From the NCBI GenBank assembly GCA_934899185.1, contig CAKXYI010000002.1, positions 186,001 through 250,000 on the forward strand: DNA of 64,000 bases, in the 5' to 3' direction. Positions 24,751-33,290 of the stretch are shown in pieces. Each line of letters opens with the position of its first letter. Position 1 is the stretch's first letter. A program made the translations under genes and the position numbers. This DNA is from an uncultured Lachnospiraceae bacterium. Lineage in GTDB: Bacteria > Bacillota > Clostridia > Lachnospirales > Lachnospiraceae. The notes beneath the pieces were generated by a model, which did not search any database, was not told the DNA's origin, and saw only the letters and a list, made by a program, of their open reading frames with translations.

Positions 24751-26069
24751 AATGTATTATGTAATAATTTGAACCAGTTGGTCGGACCCATGGCAATGGC
24801 ACTTGCCGGTTTTTTGATATGCAGTGCATGATTGCCGGCAGGATTCCAGGTCGGAAGATGGTCTGTATTTGGATCACCTGTTGCAGCAAATGCGGCAATA
24901 TAGGAGATCATTGCCTCAGAGACTCTGGCATCCTCGGCATCATAAGGCCGGTGTGATGCGTTAAGGGTCCCAAAGACATAACGCAGGTCACTGGAATGGA
25001 AAGCACCATTGTGATCATTGCCGGGAGCATCAATGTCAAAATAGTAAAGATAGGCGTGATTTGCCTTGGCATATTTGTGGGAAATATGTCCCATGATGAT
25101 GGCATACATATCATTATTGGTGTAACCCAGCATATAGTCGATCGGTAGAGGATGGTCGATCAGGGTATCTACAGGTGCGCTGATCAGATAGCCGTCCACG
25201 ACCGGCATGGTGTTGTAGGTGTTATCCTTGCGGCGGGATTTCAGTTCTTCGATCGCAGTAAAGATGGTCTTGGCATCCAAGACCTTTAGTTCATCCAAGG
25301 TCGAAACACCGGCGGTATTCATCAGATCTTCCCAGTATTCATGAGTATTTTCGGATGGGCGTGGCAGGGCAAATTTTGGGAACATGCCGCCGCCGGATAA
25401 CATGATGGCACGCTGGTAAAGCCCCTGACATTTTGGACTGAGGCTCAGGTACTGGATGGAAATGGCACCGGCACTCTGTCCCATTACAGTGATATTATGG
25501 GCATCGCCCTTGTAATCTGCGATGTTTGCCTTGATCCATTGCAGAGCCGTGAACTGGTCGTCGAGTCCAAAGTTGCCGTCACGTCCGTATTTTTCCCGGA
25601 TGTCCGGATGGGTCAGATAACCGAAGATACTGACACGGTAGTGGATAGACACAAAAACAATGCCGCGTCTGGCATAGGCAGCACCGTCGATCGCACTGTC
25701 ATAATTGGCACCGGAATCAAAGCCACCTCCGTGGATAAAGACCAGTACTGGAAAAGGTCCGTCGCCGGCAGGGGAAAAGATGTTGAGGTTCAGACAATCC
25801 TCGTCATAGTGAAAGGTCTGTCCCTGACGGAATTCATTGTGATAGAAGAGCCGTTCCGGGATCTCTAAATGTTCATAAAAAGTGCGGTTTTGCGGACATA
25901 CATTGCCGTACTGGGTGGCATCGTAAACGTCATCCCAATGCTTTACCGGCTCGGCATAGGCAAAACGCCCGGCGCTTGCGTAGCGGATCCCAAGATATTT
26001 ATCGTAGCCGTCGCAGTGGATGCCACGGATCTGACCGCATTTGGTCTGGGTTGTGATAAAGTTCTCCAT
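24729..26069 (-). CDS. Type B carboxylesterase (para-nitrobenzyl esterase family)
   Basis: 446 aa alpha/beta hydrolase. The oxyanion-hole motif FIHGGGFDSGANYDS, the nucleophile elbow NITVMGQSAGAIS, and a late HSSDLRYVFG giving the catalytic His. N-terminus: TKCGQIRG...KYLGIRYA, typical of the family. No signal peptide, so it is intracellular. The start is the Met with AAGGAGA 6 bases upstream; the upstream in-frame extension is not coding-like. The gene is divergent to a GPH sugar symporter, so its substrate could be an acylated glycoside taken up by that transporter. Confidence 0.88.
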   Translation of the reverse strand: MENFITTQTKCGQIRGIHCDGYDKYLGIRYASAGRFAYAEPVKHWDDVYDATQYGNVCPQNRTFYEHLEIPERLFYHNEFRQGQTFHYDEDCLNLNIFSPAGDGPFPVLVFIHGGGFDSGANYDSAIDGAAYARRGIVFVSIHYRVSIFGYLTHPDIREKYGRDGNFGLDDQFTALQWIKANIADYKGDAHNITVMGQSAGAISIQYLSLSPKCQGLYQRAIMLSGGGMFPKFALPRPSENTHEYWEDLMNTAGVSTLDELKVLDAKTIFTAIEELKSRRKDNTYNTMPVVDGYLISAPVDTLIDHPLPIDYMLGYTNNDMYAIIMGHISHKYAKANHAYLYYFDIDAPGNDHNGAFHSSDLRYVFGTLNASHRPYDAEDARVSEAMISYIAAFAATGDPNTDHLPTWNPAGNHALHIKKPASAIAMGPTNWFKLLHNTLTKGDPK

Positions 26070-26188
26070 ATTCGTCTCCTTATTTATACTCCCAAAATTA
26101 ATCTGTCTGTATTCTAGCACGAAAAGTTCGATGTGGACAGGATTTTTTAAAAGAATTAAAAAAATGTTTAAAAATTGCACAAAGTAAC

Positions 26189-26217
26189 TTGCTATATGGA
26201 AGCGAACGTAGTAAAAT
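26189..26217 (+). promoter_or_regulatory. Predicted promoter of the GPH symporter gene
   Basis: TTGCTA (26189-26194), 17-base spacer, TAAAAT (26212-26217). Confidence 0.55.
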
Positions 26218-26285
26218 GTAATAAATTAAATGAGTTAAATAATACAACTCGCGACATTATATTATTACAAAAAAGGAGAGTTATA

Positions 26286-27704
26286 ATGGGGGAACAAAAA
26301 ACACATGGTCTGACGACCAAGGAGAAAATGGCATATGCCTGCGGTGACTTTGGCGGGGTTTTGACTTTTTCTCTGATTTCATCTTTTTTAACAATGTTTT
26401 ACACGGATTGCTTACATATTCCGTTGGCGCAGATCACTATTCTGATGTTTGTGGCAAGAATCTGGGATGCGATCAATGATCCACTCTGGGGTGGCTTTAT
26501 TGATTCCAGAAAGCCGACCAAGTGGGGGCGTTTCCGTCCTTATGTTATGTGGGCATCCATTCCACTGGCAGTAGCAGCGGTACTGATGTTTGTCAAGATC
26601 CCCGGATTGACGACTAACCAGTATCTGATCTACGCATATGTGACCTACATCTTATATGGCATGATGTATACAGGTGTCAACATCCCTTACGGATCATTGG
26701 CATCCGTTATGACAGATGATCCGATGGAACGTTCTTCACTTTCTGTATGGCGTTCTGTGGGGGCAGGATTTGGTAATATTCCATCCATGATCTTACTGCC
26801 GCTTTTGGTGTATTCTACCGTGATCGGTGCAGATGGTACCGAGACAAAGGTCTTAGATCCGGCCAAGTTAGGATTTGCCGTACTTTGTATTGCAGTGGTA
26901 TCTATTGGTGTTTACAGCCTGCATTTTAGAAATGTAAAGGAACGTATTACAGTTCCGCCAAAGCAGAAACAGGAAGGCATGCATGTGTTCCGTACCGTGG
27001 GGGATCTTTTGAAGAATCCGCCGTTCATTTTCCTGTGTCTGGTATCCATGCTTTTGATTGCATTCCAGATGTACACACAGACGACTTACAACTATCTCTT
27101 CCTGAACTTCTATGAGAAGCCGGGACTTTACAGTTTCGTGACCGTTTGTACTTATGTACCGATGGCATTGTTCTTACCGATCATTGGGAAGTTAGTACGC
27201 AAGTTTGGCAAAAAGGAGATCTGCGCATTTGGTCTTGCATTTGCCGCTGTTGTAAACTTTATCATGTATTTCCTCAAGTTTACACCGATGGTAAGCAATC
27301 CATATGTCTTTATGATCCTCTTATTCTTCTCAGGTGCAGGACAGACATTCCTGACACTGGAAGTGTGGGCATTGGTTATGGATGTTATCGATTACCATGA
27401 ACTTCTTTCCGGTAGACGTGAAGAAGGTACATCTTATGCATTGTATTCTTTTACCAGAAAGTTAGGTCAGACCTTGGCAGGTGTTGGTGTGCCGATCTTA
27501 CTTGCGGTGATCGGCTATAATGTAGATGCAAGCAAGCAGTCAGCAGAAGTTGTTGCAAAGTTATATGATATGGCAACACTGGTTCCGGCGATCGTGCTTG
27601 TGGTCATGTTCTTATTACTGACATTTGGCTATAAACTTTCAAAAGAAAAACTGGTTGGTGTCTACGCAGAACTTGCAAAGCGCAGAGAGCAGGAAAATCA
27701 ATAA
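26286..27704 (+). CDS. GPH-family sugar:cation symporter
   Basis: 472 aa, about 12 membrane segments. The N-terminal signature TKEKMAYACGDFGGVLTF and the loop motif ARIWDAINDPLWGGFID are those of glycoside-pentoside-hexuronide:cation symporters related to MelB and LacS. There is no C-terminal EIIA domain. RBS AAAGGAGAG places the start at 26286. It imports a glycoside of unknown identity with Na+ or H+; the divergent esterase may process that substrate. Confidence 0.88.
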   Translation: MGEQKTHGLTTKEKMAYACGDFGGVLTFSLISSFLTMFYTDCLHIPLAQITILMFVARIWDAINDPLWGGFIDSRKPTKWGRFRPYVMWASIPLAVAAVLMFVKIPGLTTNQYLIYAYVTYILYGMMYTGVNIPYGSLASVMTDDPMERSSLSVWRSVGAGFGNIPSMILLPLLVYSTVIGADGTETKVLDPAKLGFAVLCIAVVSIGVYSLHFRNVKERITVPPKQKQEGMHVFRTVGDLLKNPPFIFLCLVSMLLIAFQMYTQTTYNYLFLNFYEKPGLYSFVTVCTYVPMALFLPIIGKLVRKFGKKEICAFGLAFAAVVNFIMYFLKFTPMVSNPYVFMILLFFSGAGQTFLTLEVWALVMDVIDYHELLSGRREEGTSYALYSFTRKLGQTLAGVGVPILLAVIGYNVDASKQSAEVVAKLYDMATLVPAIVLVVMFLLLTFGYKLSKEKLVGVYAELAKRREQENQ

Positions 27705-27719
27705 ATCTTTTTGATGGGC

Positions 27720-27755
27720 AGTCCTGAGTGAGGTATCTCACTCAGGACTTTTTTG
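27720..27755 (+). terminator. Terminator after the GPH symporter
   Basis: 13-bp perfect stem (27720-27732 with 27737-27749), GTAT loop, then TTTTTT. Confidence 0.9.
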
Positions 27756-27771
27756 CGTGTAGAAGGGAAAG

Positions 27772-27835
27772 CGAGGGCGGAGGGGAGGCAATAAGGGCAT
27801 CAGCTTGCCCGCCCCTATCGCCTCCCCCGCCCTCG
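27772..27835. repeat. GC-rich long palindrome
   Basis: CGAGGGCGG plus GGGAGGC on the left pairs with GCCTCCC plus CCGCCCTCG on the right, with a 2-base bulge; an inner GGGCA/TGCCC stem fits in the loop. Much more GC-rich than the flanks. It lies between a terminator and the degV promoter and belongs to no gene. Confidence 0.6.
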
Positions 27836-27837
27836 AC

Positions 27838-27866
27838 TTGACAGCCTCACTTCCTTTGGTTATACT
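27838..27866 (+). promoter_or_regulatory. Predicted strong promoter of the degV-family gene
   Basis: TTGACA (27838-27843), 17-base spacer, TATACT (27861-27866). Confidence 0.8.
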
Positions 27867-27910
27867 AGCACAGGTAATACACAAAATATTAAAAGTGAGG
27901 TATAAATACC

Positions 27911-28789
27911 ATGATCGAGATAATTACAGATTCCGGATCGGATATTTTACAGGAAGAATGTGACAAGGTACGGGTGCTTCCTTTACATGTTTCTTTCGGA
28001 GAAGAACATTACCGTGATGGTCTTGATCTTTTACACGAGACCTTTTATGAAAAACTGATCGAGACCGATGTTCTGCCAAAGACCAGTCAGATCAGTCCTT
28101 ATGAATTTATGGAGGCTTATCGGCAGAAACTGGATGCTGGTGCATCTGCAGGAGAGGGGCAGATGAGCGACAAGCAGATCCTTGTTATCACGCTTTCCTC
28201 CAGGTTATCCGGTACTTACCAGAGCGCATGTATCGCGGCAGAGGAATTTGAAGGTCAGGTCTATGTCGTAGACAGTGAAAATGTCACAGTGGGACAAAAG
28301 TGCCTTGTCATGCGTGCGGTAGAACTGATCAAGGCTGATTATGGGATAGAGGAGATTGTAGGGATTCTAGAGAAAGAAAAGAAGCAGATCCAACTGATCG
28401 CCCTATTGGATACACTGGAATACCTGAAAAAAGGTGGACGGATCTCGGCAGCATCTGCTGCACTTGGTAATGCACTATCGATCAAACCGGTTGTGGGAGT
28501 AGATGCGGGAGAAATCATTGTGCTTGGAAAAGCACATGGATCAAAGAATGGAAAGAACCTGCTGATGCAGCAGACCAAGCAAGCGGGAGGAATTGATTTT
28601 TCACGTCCTTTTTATTTAGGCTATACCGGGCTTTCGGATAAGTTGATCTGCAAGTATATCGAGGATAGTCACATGCTTTGGGAACAGGCACACACAAAAG
28701 AGGAGTTGCCGATCGTTTCCGTCGGGGCGGCGATCGGTACCCATGTAGGACCGGGAGCGATCGCGCTGGCATTTTTCGCACCACAATAA
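27911..28789 (+). CDS. DegV-family fatty-acid-binding protein
   Basis: 292 aa. MIEIITDSGSDI start, TSQISPYEFMEAYR, VITLSSRLSGTYQSA (the loop with Ser that contacts the fatty-acid carboxylate), LDTLEYLKKGGRIS and IGTHVGPGAIALAF near the end. DegV/FakB proteins hold fatty acids, and FakB members present them to the kinase FakA for incorporation into lipid; no fakA gene is nearby. Length is normal. A terminator follows at 28791. Confidence 0.9.
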   Translation: MIEIITDSGSDILQEECDKVRVLPLHVSFGEEHYRDGLDLLHETFYEKLIETDVLPKTSQISPYEFMEAYRQKLDAGASAGEGQMSDKQILVITLSSRLSGTYQSACIAAEEFEGQVYVVDSENVTVGQKCLVMRAVELIKADYGIEEIVGILEKEKKQIQLIALLDTLEYLKKGGRISAASAALGNALSIKPVVGVDAGEIIVLGKAHGSKNGKNLLMQQTKQAGGIDFSRPFYLGYTGLSDKLICKYIEDSHMLWEQAHTKEELPIVSVGAAIGTHVGPGAIALAFFAPQ

Positions 28790-28790
28790 A

Positions 28791-28817
28791 AAAGAATGTG
28801 CCGAAGCACATTCTTTT
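28791..28817 (+). terminator. Terminator after the degV-family gene
   Basis: 11-bp stem (28791-28801 with 28806-28816), CGAA loop. Confidence 0.8.
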
Positions 28818-28826
28818 GGTTGCCCA

Positions 28827-28865
28827 GGGGACGTTCCTTTTGCCATGTGGAGCGCCCCTTTTGGC
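28827..28865. repeat. Dispersed palindromic repeat, copy 1 (GGGACGTTCC family)
   Basis: Begins GGGGACGTTCCTTTTGCCA and ends in an imperfect reverse complement (GGAGCGCCCC) plus TTTTGGC. Related copies lie at 34809-34847 and 59877-59914. Confidence 0.7.
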
Positions 28866-29067
28866 ATATTTGTTTATAAATTTTTTAGAATTATTTTCTT
28901 GCATTTGATGTCTTTATCTGTCATACTCTCAAGCATAGATATCCGGTCTGGATATTTTTCGCAACCGGTGAGTCACCGGATGAATTCACTTTTTATTTTA
29001 GCAGAGCGATGTAAATGGGGAGTTTTACAAACGCGGGAAATCTCTTTTATCGCGGAAAGGACGAGGT

Positions 29068-30045
29068 ATGAAAGAAACAGAAAGACAGGGAAAATGTGGT
29101 GCAGGAGAGGTAAAGACACGGGAGTCTGCAAGCGGCAAAGTGAATGGTATTACAGAGCAAGATTTGGAATCCTATGTAAAGCGCTTGTTGCAGTTACTGG
29201 GGCGCCCGGATCGGGCATTTAAGGATCACATGATCCGTATGCTCTTAAATGATCCGGTTGTAGCACTGGAAGTCTACAATGCCATCAATAATACGGACTA
29301 TGTCAATCCAGACGATTTACAGATTACAACTCTGGAAAATGCTATCTATATCGGCATGAAGAATGATGTGTCCTTTATCATTGATGGCAGGCTGGCGCTC
29401 TATGAACATCAGTCGACCTACAATCCCAATATGCCATTAAGAGATTTATTTTATGTGGCTTGTATTTTTTCGGCACTGGTATATGACAAAAACATCTATG
29501 GATCAAAAAAGATACATTTACCTTCGCCACAGTTTGTGGTATTTTATAATGGAATAGAAGATTTGCCGGAACGGTCGGTCATGCGTCTTTCGGATGCTTA
29601 TGAGCATGTGGATGGTCCGGATGATATTGCACTGGATTTGAAAGTCCAGGTCATCAATATCAACTATGGGAAAAACCAGTCGCTGATGGAGAAAAGCCCG
29701 ACCCTTGCCCAGTATGCCATCTTTGTGGATACAGTCAGAAAGTATGAGAAAGACTATGAGCATATGGAAGCGGTCGAACTGGCAATTAGTGAATGTATCG
29801 AAAAGGGAGTCTTAGCGGATTTCTTGAGAAAGAACAAGGCGGAGGTACTGCGTATGTGTTTGTTTGAATATGATCAGGAAAAGCATCTGCGTATGGAAAG
29901 AGAGGATGCGTATGAGGAAGGTGAGAAACGCATGGCACGACTAGCAGAAAAACTTGTGGAACAAAATCGCATAGACGACTTGATGCGGGCAAGCAGAGAT
30001 ACGGCATTTCGTGAAAAAATGTATATGGAATTAAAGATAGAATAA
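29068..30045 (+). CDS. Rpn-family PD-(D/E)XK nuclease, second copy
   Basis: 325 aa. FKDHMIRMLLNDPVVALEVYNAIN, then MKNDVSFIIDGRLALYEHQSTYNPNMPLR, giving the D...E-x-Q catalytic core; the C-terminal 100 residues are helical and charged. It belongs to another branch of the Rpn/transposase-like family than the gene at 14203; overall identity is low. A strong internal Shine-Dalgarno (AAGGTGAG) lies before the in-frame ATG at 29932, which would give a 37-aa C-terminal product. Small stems (28939-28955, 28965-28979) lie in its 200-base leader. Confidence 0.75.
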   Translation: MKETERQGKCGAGEVKTRESASGKVNGITEQDLESYVKRLLQLLGRPDRAFKDHMIRMLLNDPVVALEVYNAINNTDYVNPDDLQITTLENAIYIGMKNDVSFIIDGRLALYEHQSTYNPNMPLRDLFYVACIFSALVYDKNIYGSKKIHLPSPQFVVFYNGIEDLPERSVMRLSDAYEHVDGPDDIALDLKVQVININYGKNQSLMEKSPTLAQYAIFVDTVRKYEKDYEHMEAVELAISECIEKGVLADFLRKNKAEVLRMCLFEYDQEKHLRMEREDAYEEGEKRMARLAEKLVEQNRIDDLMRASRDTAFREKMYMELKIE

Positions 30046-30055
30046 TCAAAAATAA

Positions 30056-30097
30056 AATTGAGCAGTGTAAACATCATTGTGTTTATACTGCTCAATT
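30056..30097. terminator. Bidirectional terminator between Rpn and NCS2 genes
   Basis: AATTGAGCAGT pairs with ACTGCTCAATT; the stem continues with GTAAACA/TGTTTAT. Convergent genes lie on both sides. Confidence 0.85.
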
Positions 30098-30124
30098 TCT
30101 ATATAGAAGTTTCGATTGTAATTT

Positions 30125-31459
30125 TTACGCCTCGGTATGGGCTTCCATATTCTTTGGCAAAACAAGATTTAAAATGATGGAAACGATAAATACGACGGCA
30201 ACGCAGTTTTCTGCAAACACGGTCTGGATGATCTGTGGGAAAATAGCAAAGATCTCCGGTACCTGTGTAAAGCCGATGCCGACACTGAGTGAGAGGGCGG
30301 CAATCGTGATATTCCGCTGTGTAAATCCGGCTTTGCCCATCATTTGCAGACCGCTGATGACAATGTTACCAAACATCATCAGGGTACAACCGCCAAGTAC
30401 GGCATCCGGCAGTGTGGCAAGCACAGAACCAAAGATCGGGAAGATGCCGGCAAGGATCATGATCACAGCACCGGTAGCAATGGCAAAGCGGTTGACAACT
30501 TTTGTCATAGCGACCAGACCAACGTTCTGGCTGAAAGATGTGATCGGCATACAGCCGAAAAGACCGGAAAGTGCACTGATGAAACCGTCGCAGGCGATGG
30601 AGCCGGAGGTCTCTTTTAAAGTGGCTTCACGGTTCAGACCGGAAGCGGCAAGTGCGGAGGTATCGCCGATCGTCTCGGTAGCGGACACCAAAAAGATCAA
30701 AGTCGTTGAAATAATGGCATTGATATTAAACTCCGGTTTGAATGGCATGAGTGACGGGAAAGCAATGATCGCGGTGTTCTGGAGAGAAGAAAAATCAACT
30801 GCGCCCATAGCGATAGCAACCAGATAACCAACCACAAGTCCGAACAAAACGGATAACTGTTTGAAATAGGATTTTGCAAAAATATTAAATAGAATACAGC
30901 ATAAAAGTGTGATGCTTCCTAAGATCCAGTTTGTAGCGGAACCGAATGTTTCGCTGCCACTGCCACCGCCGAAAGAAGATGCTCCGACAGAAAGCAGGGA
31001 AAAACCGATAGCGGTCACGACGGTCGAAGATACGATCGGTGTGATCAGTTTGATCCAATATTTTGCCAGCAGACCGAGGATACCTTCGATGATACCGCCG
31101 ACAATGACGGCTCCGACAATGGCATTGTAGCCATAGGCGACGCCCAGATAGGTAAAGACGGAAACAAAGGTAAAACTGATCCCCATGACGATCGGAAGAC
31201 CGGATCCAACCTTGTGGAAGATCGGGAACAACTGGATCAGTGTACCAATACCGGCGATCAGCATAGCCGACTGGATGAGCATGGCGGTATCCTGGGAAGA
31301 AAGTCCGCTGGCTCCGGCAACGATAAAGATCGGTGCGATATTGGATACAAACATGGCAAGAATGTGTTGCAGACCAAATGGTACTGCCTGCTTTACGGAA
31401 ATCTTGCCATCAAGATGGTATAAATTTTCAATGGTCGGGGTTTCTTTTGTAGATGTCAT
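30125..31459 (-). CDS. NCS2-family nucleobase permease (xanthine/uracil type)
   Basis: 444 aa, about 12-14 hydrophobic segments. KQAVPFGLQHILAMFVSNI is the first-helix signature of the nucleobase:cation symporter-2 family; VSATETIGDTSAL and CMPITSFSQNVGLVAMTKV are the conserved substrate-site loops (Glu and Gln/Asn). It imports xanthine or another purine or pyrimidine. The xpt gene upstream on the same strand (66 bases away) favours xanthine. ATG 31459 is used but lacks a clear RBS, so the start is uncertain. Confidence 0.85.
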   Translation of the reverse strand: MTSTKETPTIENLYHLDGKISVKQAVPFGLQHILAMFVSNIAPIFIVAGASGLSSQDTAMLIQSAMLIAGIGTLIQLFPIFHKVGSGLPIVMGISFTFVSVFTYLGVAYGYNAIVGAVIVGGIIEGILGLLAKYWIKLITPIVSSTVVTAIGFSLLSVGASSFGGGSGSETFGSATNWILGSITLLCCILFNIFAKSYFKQLSVLFGLVVGYLVAIAMGAVDFSSLQNTAIIAFPSLMPFKPEFNINAIISTTLIFLVSATETIGDTSALAASGLNREATLKETSGSIACDGFISALSGLFGCMPITSFSQNVGLVAMTKVVNRFAIATGAVIMILAGIFPIFGSVLATLPDAVLGGCTLMMFGNIVISGLQMMGKAGFTQRNITIAALSLSVGIGFTQVPEIFAIFPQIIQTVFAENCVAVVFIVSIILNLVLPKNMEAHTEA

Positions 31460-31524
31460 TTTTCTTATTATATATGGAACAATTCCATACAAATCCTTTC
31501 TTTTAGTGTATTTGTCTGTTTATC

Positions 31525-32106
31525 CTACTGCTGACGGAAGATGATCTCTCCGCTTGCAGCATCCATACTCTCCACGATGGCGAGAGATTCCAGATGGAAA
31601 CCGAGATTGCGGATGATGCGTCCGCCGTTTTGGAAGCCCTTTTCAACGGCGATACCGATGCCTTCTACGGTTCCGCCGGCTTCGTTGACAATGGAGATGA
31701 GTCCTTGCAGGGCACAACCATTTGCCAAAAAATCGTCGATGATCAGCACATGGTCATCCGGTCCCAAAAACTTGCGGGAAACAATGACGTTGTTTTTGCA
31801 TTTATGTGTGAAAGATTCGACCTCTGCCTTATAGACATCGCCGTCGATGTTGATGCTCTTGGATTTTTTTGCAAATACGACCGGTACGTTAAAATGTCTT
31901 GCAACAATACATGCGATACCGATACCGGATGCCTCGATGGTCACGATCTTATTGATATTTGCATCGGCAAAGCGCTTCTTGAATTCAGCACCCATTTCAT
32001 CAAAGAGGGCAATGTCCATCTGGTGATTTAAAAAACTGTCAACCTTTAGGACATTGCCTTCTTTTACAATTCCGTCTTTTATGATTCGTTCCTCTAAAAA
32101 GTTCAT
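31525..32106 (-). CDS. xpt: Xanthine phosphoribosyltransferase
   Basis: 193 aa. [12 protein letters not shown]...[13 protein letters not shown] start typical of Xpt; [14 protein letters not shown]-binding loop [13 protein letters not shown]. Converts xanthine and PRPP to XMP, feeding GMP synthesis. GGAGG supports this start; the upstream frame is not coding. It is followed by the NCS2 permease, the usual xpt-pbuX pairing. In many Firmicutes this pair is controlled by a purine riboswitch; I find none in the 259-base leader. Confidence 0.92.
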   Translation of the reverse strand: MNFLEERIIKDGIVKEGNVLKVDSFLNHQMDIALFDEMGAEFKKRFADANINKIVTIEASGIGIACIVARHFNVPVVFAKKSKSINIDGDVYKAEVESFTHKCKNNVIVSRKFLGPDDHVLIIDDFLANGCALQGLISIVNEAGGTVEGIGIAVEKGFQNGGRIIRNLGFHLESLAIVESMDAASGEIIFRQQ

Positions 32107-32365
32107 GATATCTTTTGTTCCTCCTGTTATGAACATTTTACATTTTTTTGCTAAAAACAGACTATCAAAAAAAAGAGAAAAAAACAATCCTTATCGGTAA
32201 CCTGAATTTTGATGATCCATTTGATTATTCTCCTGAAAAATCTGTGATTTGTGTTATACTAAGGCTACACATGGTTAATTTGTGACCCATGATGGAAAAA
32301 TATACATGATAGTTCGCGCAAGTTGGGACAGGATGCGCGAAAATATAGAAATGAAAGGAAATACG

Positions 32366-33022
32366 ATGCATTATACAACAGTGCTTTTTGATCTGGACGG
32401 CACGCTGACGGAATCGGCACCGGGGATTGTCAATTCGGCGGCGCATGCCTTGGATAAATTTGGAATACATGTAGAAGATAAGAATGACCTTTTATGTTTC
32501 GTGGGGCCACCACTGATTGAGTCTTTTCAGAAATATTATGGCTTAGATGAGGTGCAGGCAGTTCAGGCTGTTTCTTATTATAGAGAGTATTACAGCACCA
32601 GGGGCTTGTTTGAAAACAAACTGATCGATGGTATACCGGAACTTCTGCTTACTTTAAAAAGTGCAGGCAAGCAGTTACTGGTTGCGACCAGCAAGCCGGA
32701 GTTCTTTAGCGAGCAGATCATATCCCATTATGGGATACATCCGTATTTTACCTATGTTGCGGGGGCGACGATGGATGAGACCAGAACAGCAAAGAGCGAG
32801 GTGATCGCCTATGCGCTGGAGCAGGTCCCAGGTGTGGCAAAGGAAAATATCGTCATGGTTGGGGACAGACACCATGATGTTGACGGTGCAATCGCCAATG
32901 GACTTGATAGCATTGGGGTGACCTTTGGCTATGGCGACCGGGCAGAACTTGCAGATGCAGGTGCCACCTATATCGTGGATTCCGTTGCAGAACTTCAGAA
33001 TCTGCTCTTGCAAAATTTCTAG
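32366..33022 (+). CDS. HAD-superfamily phosphatase (phosphoglycolate phosphatase-like)
   Basis: 218 aa. HAD motif I LFDLDGTLTES, motif II VATSKP, motif III/IV VGDRHHDVDGAIANG. The cap is of the small helical type (Gph/YjjG-like). Such enzymes dephosphorylate small sugar phosphates, nucleotides or PPi; the substrate cannot be told from sequence. AAAGGA supports the ATG at 32366. A TATACT -10 for this gene and a likely divergent one for xpt overlap at about 32250-32270. Confidence 0.85.
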   Translation: MHYTTVLFDLDGTLTESAPGIVNSAAHALDKFGIHVEDKNDLLCFVGPPLIESFQKYYGLDEVQAVQAVSYYREYYSTRGLFENKLIDGIPELLLTLKSAGKQLLVATSKPEFFSEQIISHYGIHPYFTYVAGATMDETRTAKSEVIAYALEQVPGVAKENIVMVGDRHHDVDGAIANGLDSIGVTFGYGDRAELADAGATYIVDSVAELQNLLLQNF

Positions 33023-33106
33023 AACAAGATTATATTTGAATATATGGAAACGAATTTTGGATATTTGGTTTCCGATTGATAGTCATGAAGTAATTTGATT
33101 TGTGCA

Positions 33107-33243
33107 GTGTAGTGGGTAATTACCTCTTTTGTAGGGCTTTCGAGGAGCGTCGGCACTTAATGAGTGCTTTGCACGAATTTAGTGTCCGCTACGTGACGCA
33201 GAGAGCGGAAGCGTCCATACTAAGAGGTAATTACCCGATACAC
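33107..33243. ncRNA. 137-base structured element upstream of galT (possible leader RNA or MITE-like repeat)
   Basis: Outer arms GTGTA/TACAC and then a perfect 15-bp stem (33114-33128 with 33222-33236, containing GGTAATTACC). Inside are further stems: CACTTAA with TTAGTG around GTGC-TTT-GCAC (33150-33185), and GACGC/GCGTC. There is no coding frame that looks real. It ends 47 bases before galT. Confidence 0.55.
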
Positions 33244-33290
33244 GTCAAAATATATTGGTGTTTTAGCAATAAAAAGGAGGAGGAATAAAT

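Noticed and set aside
33100-33288. 62-aa plus-strand frame upstream of galT
   Set aside because: It runs straight through the palindromic arms of the structured element and has no RBS.
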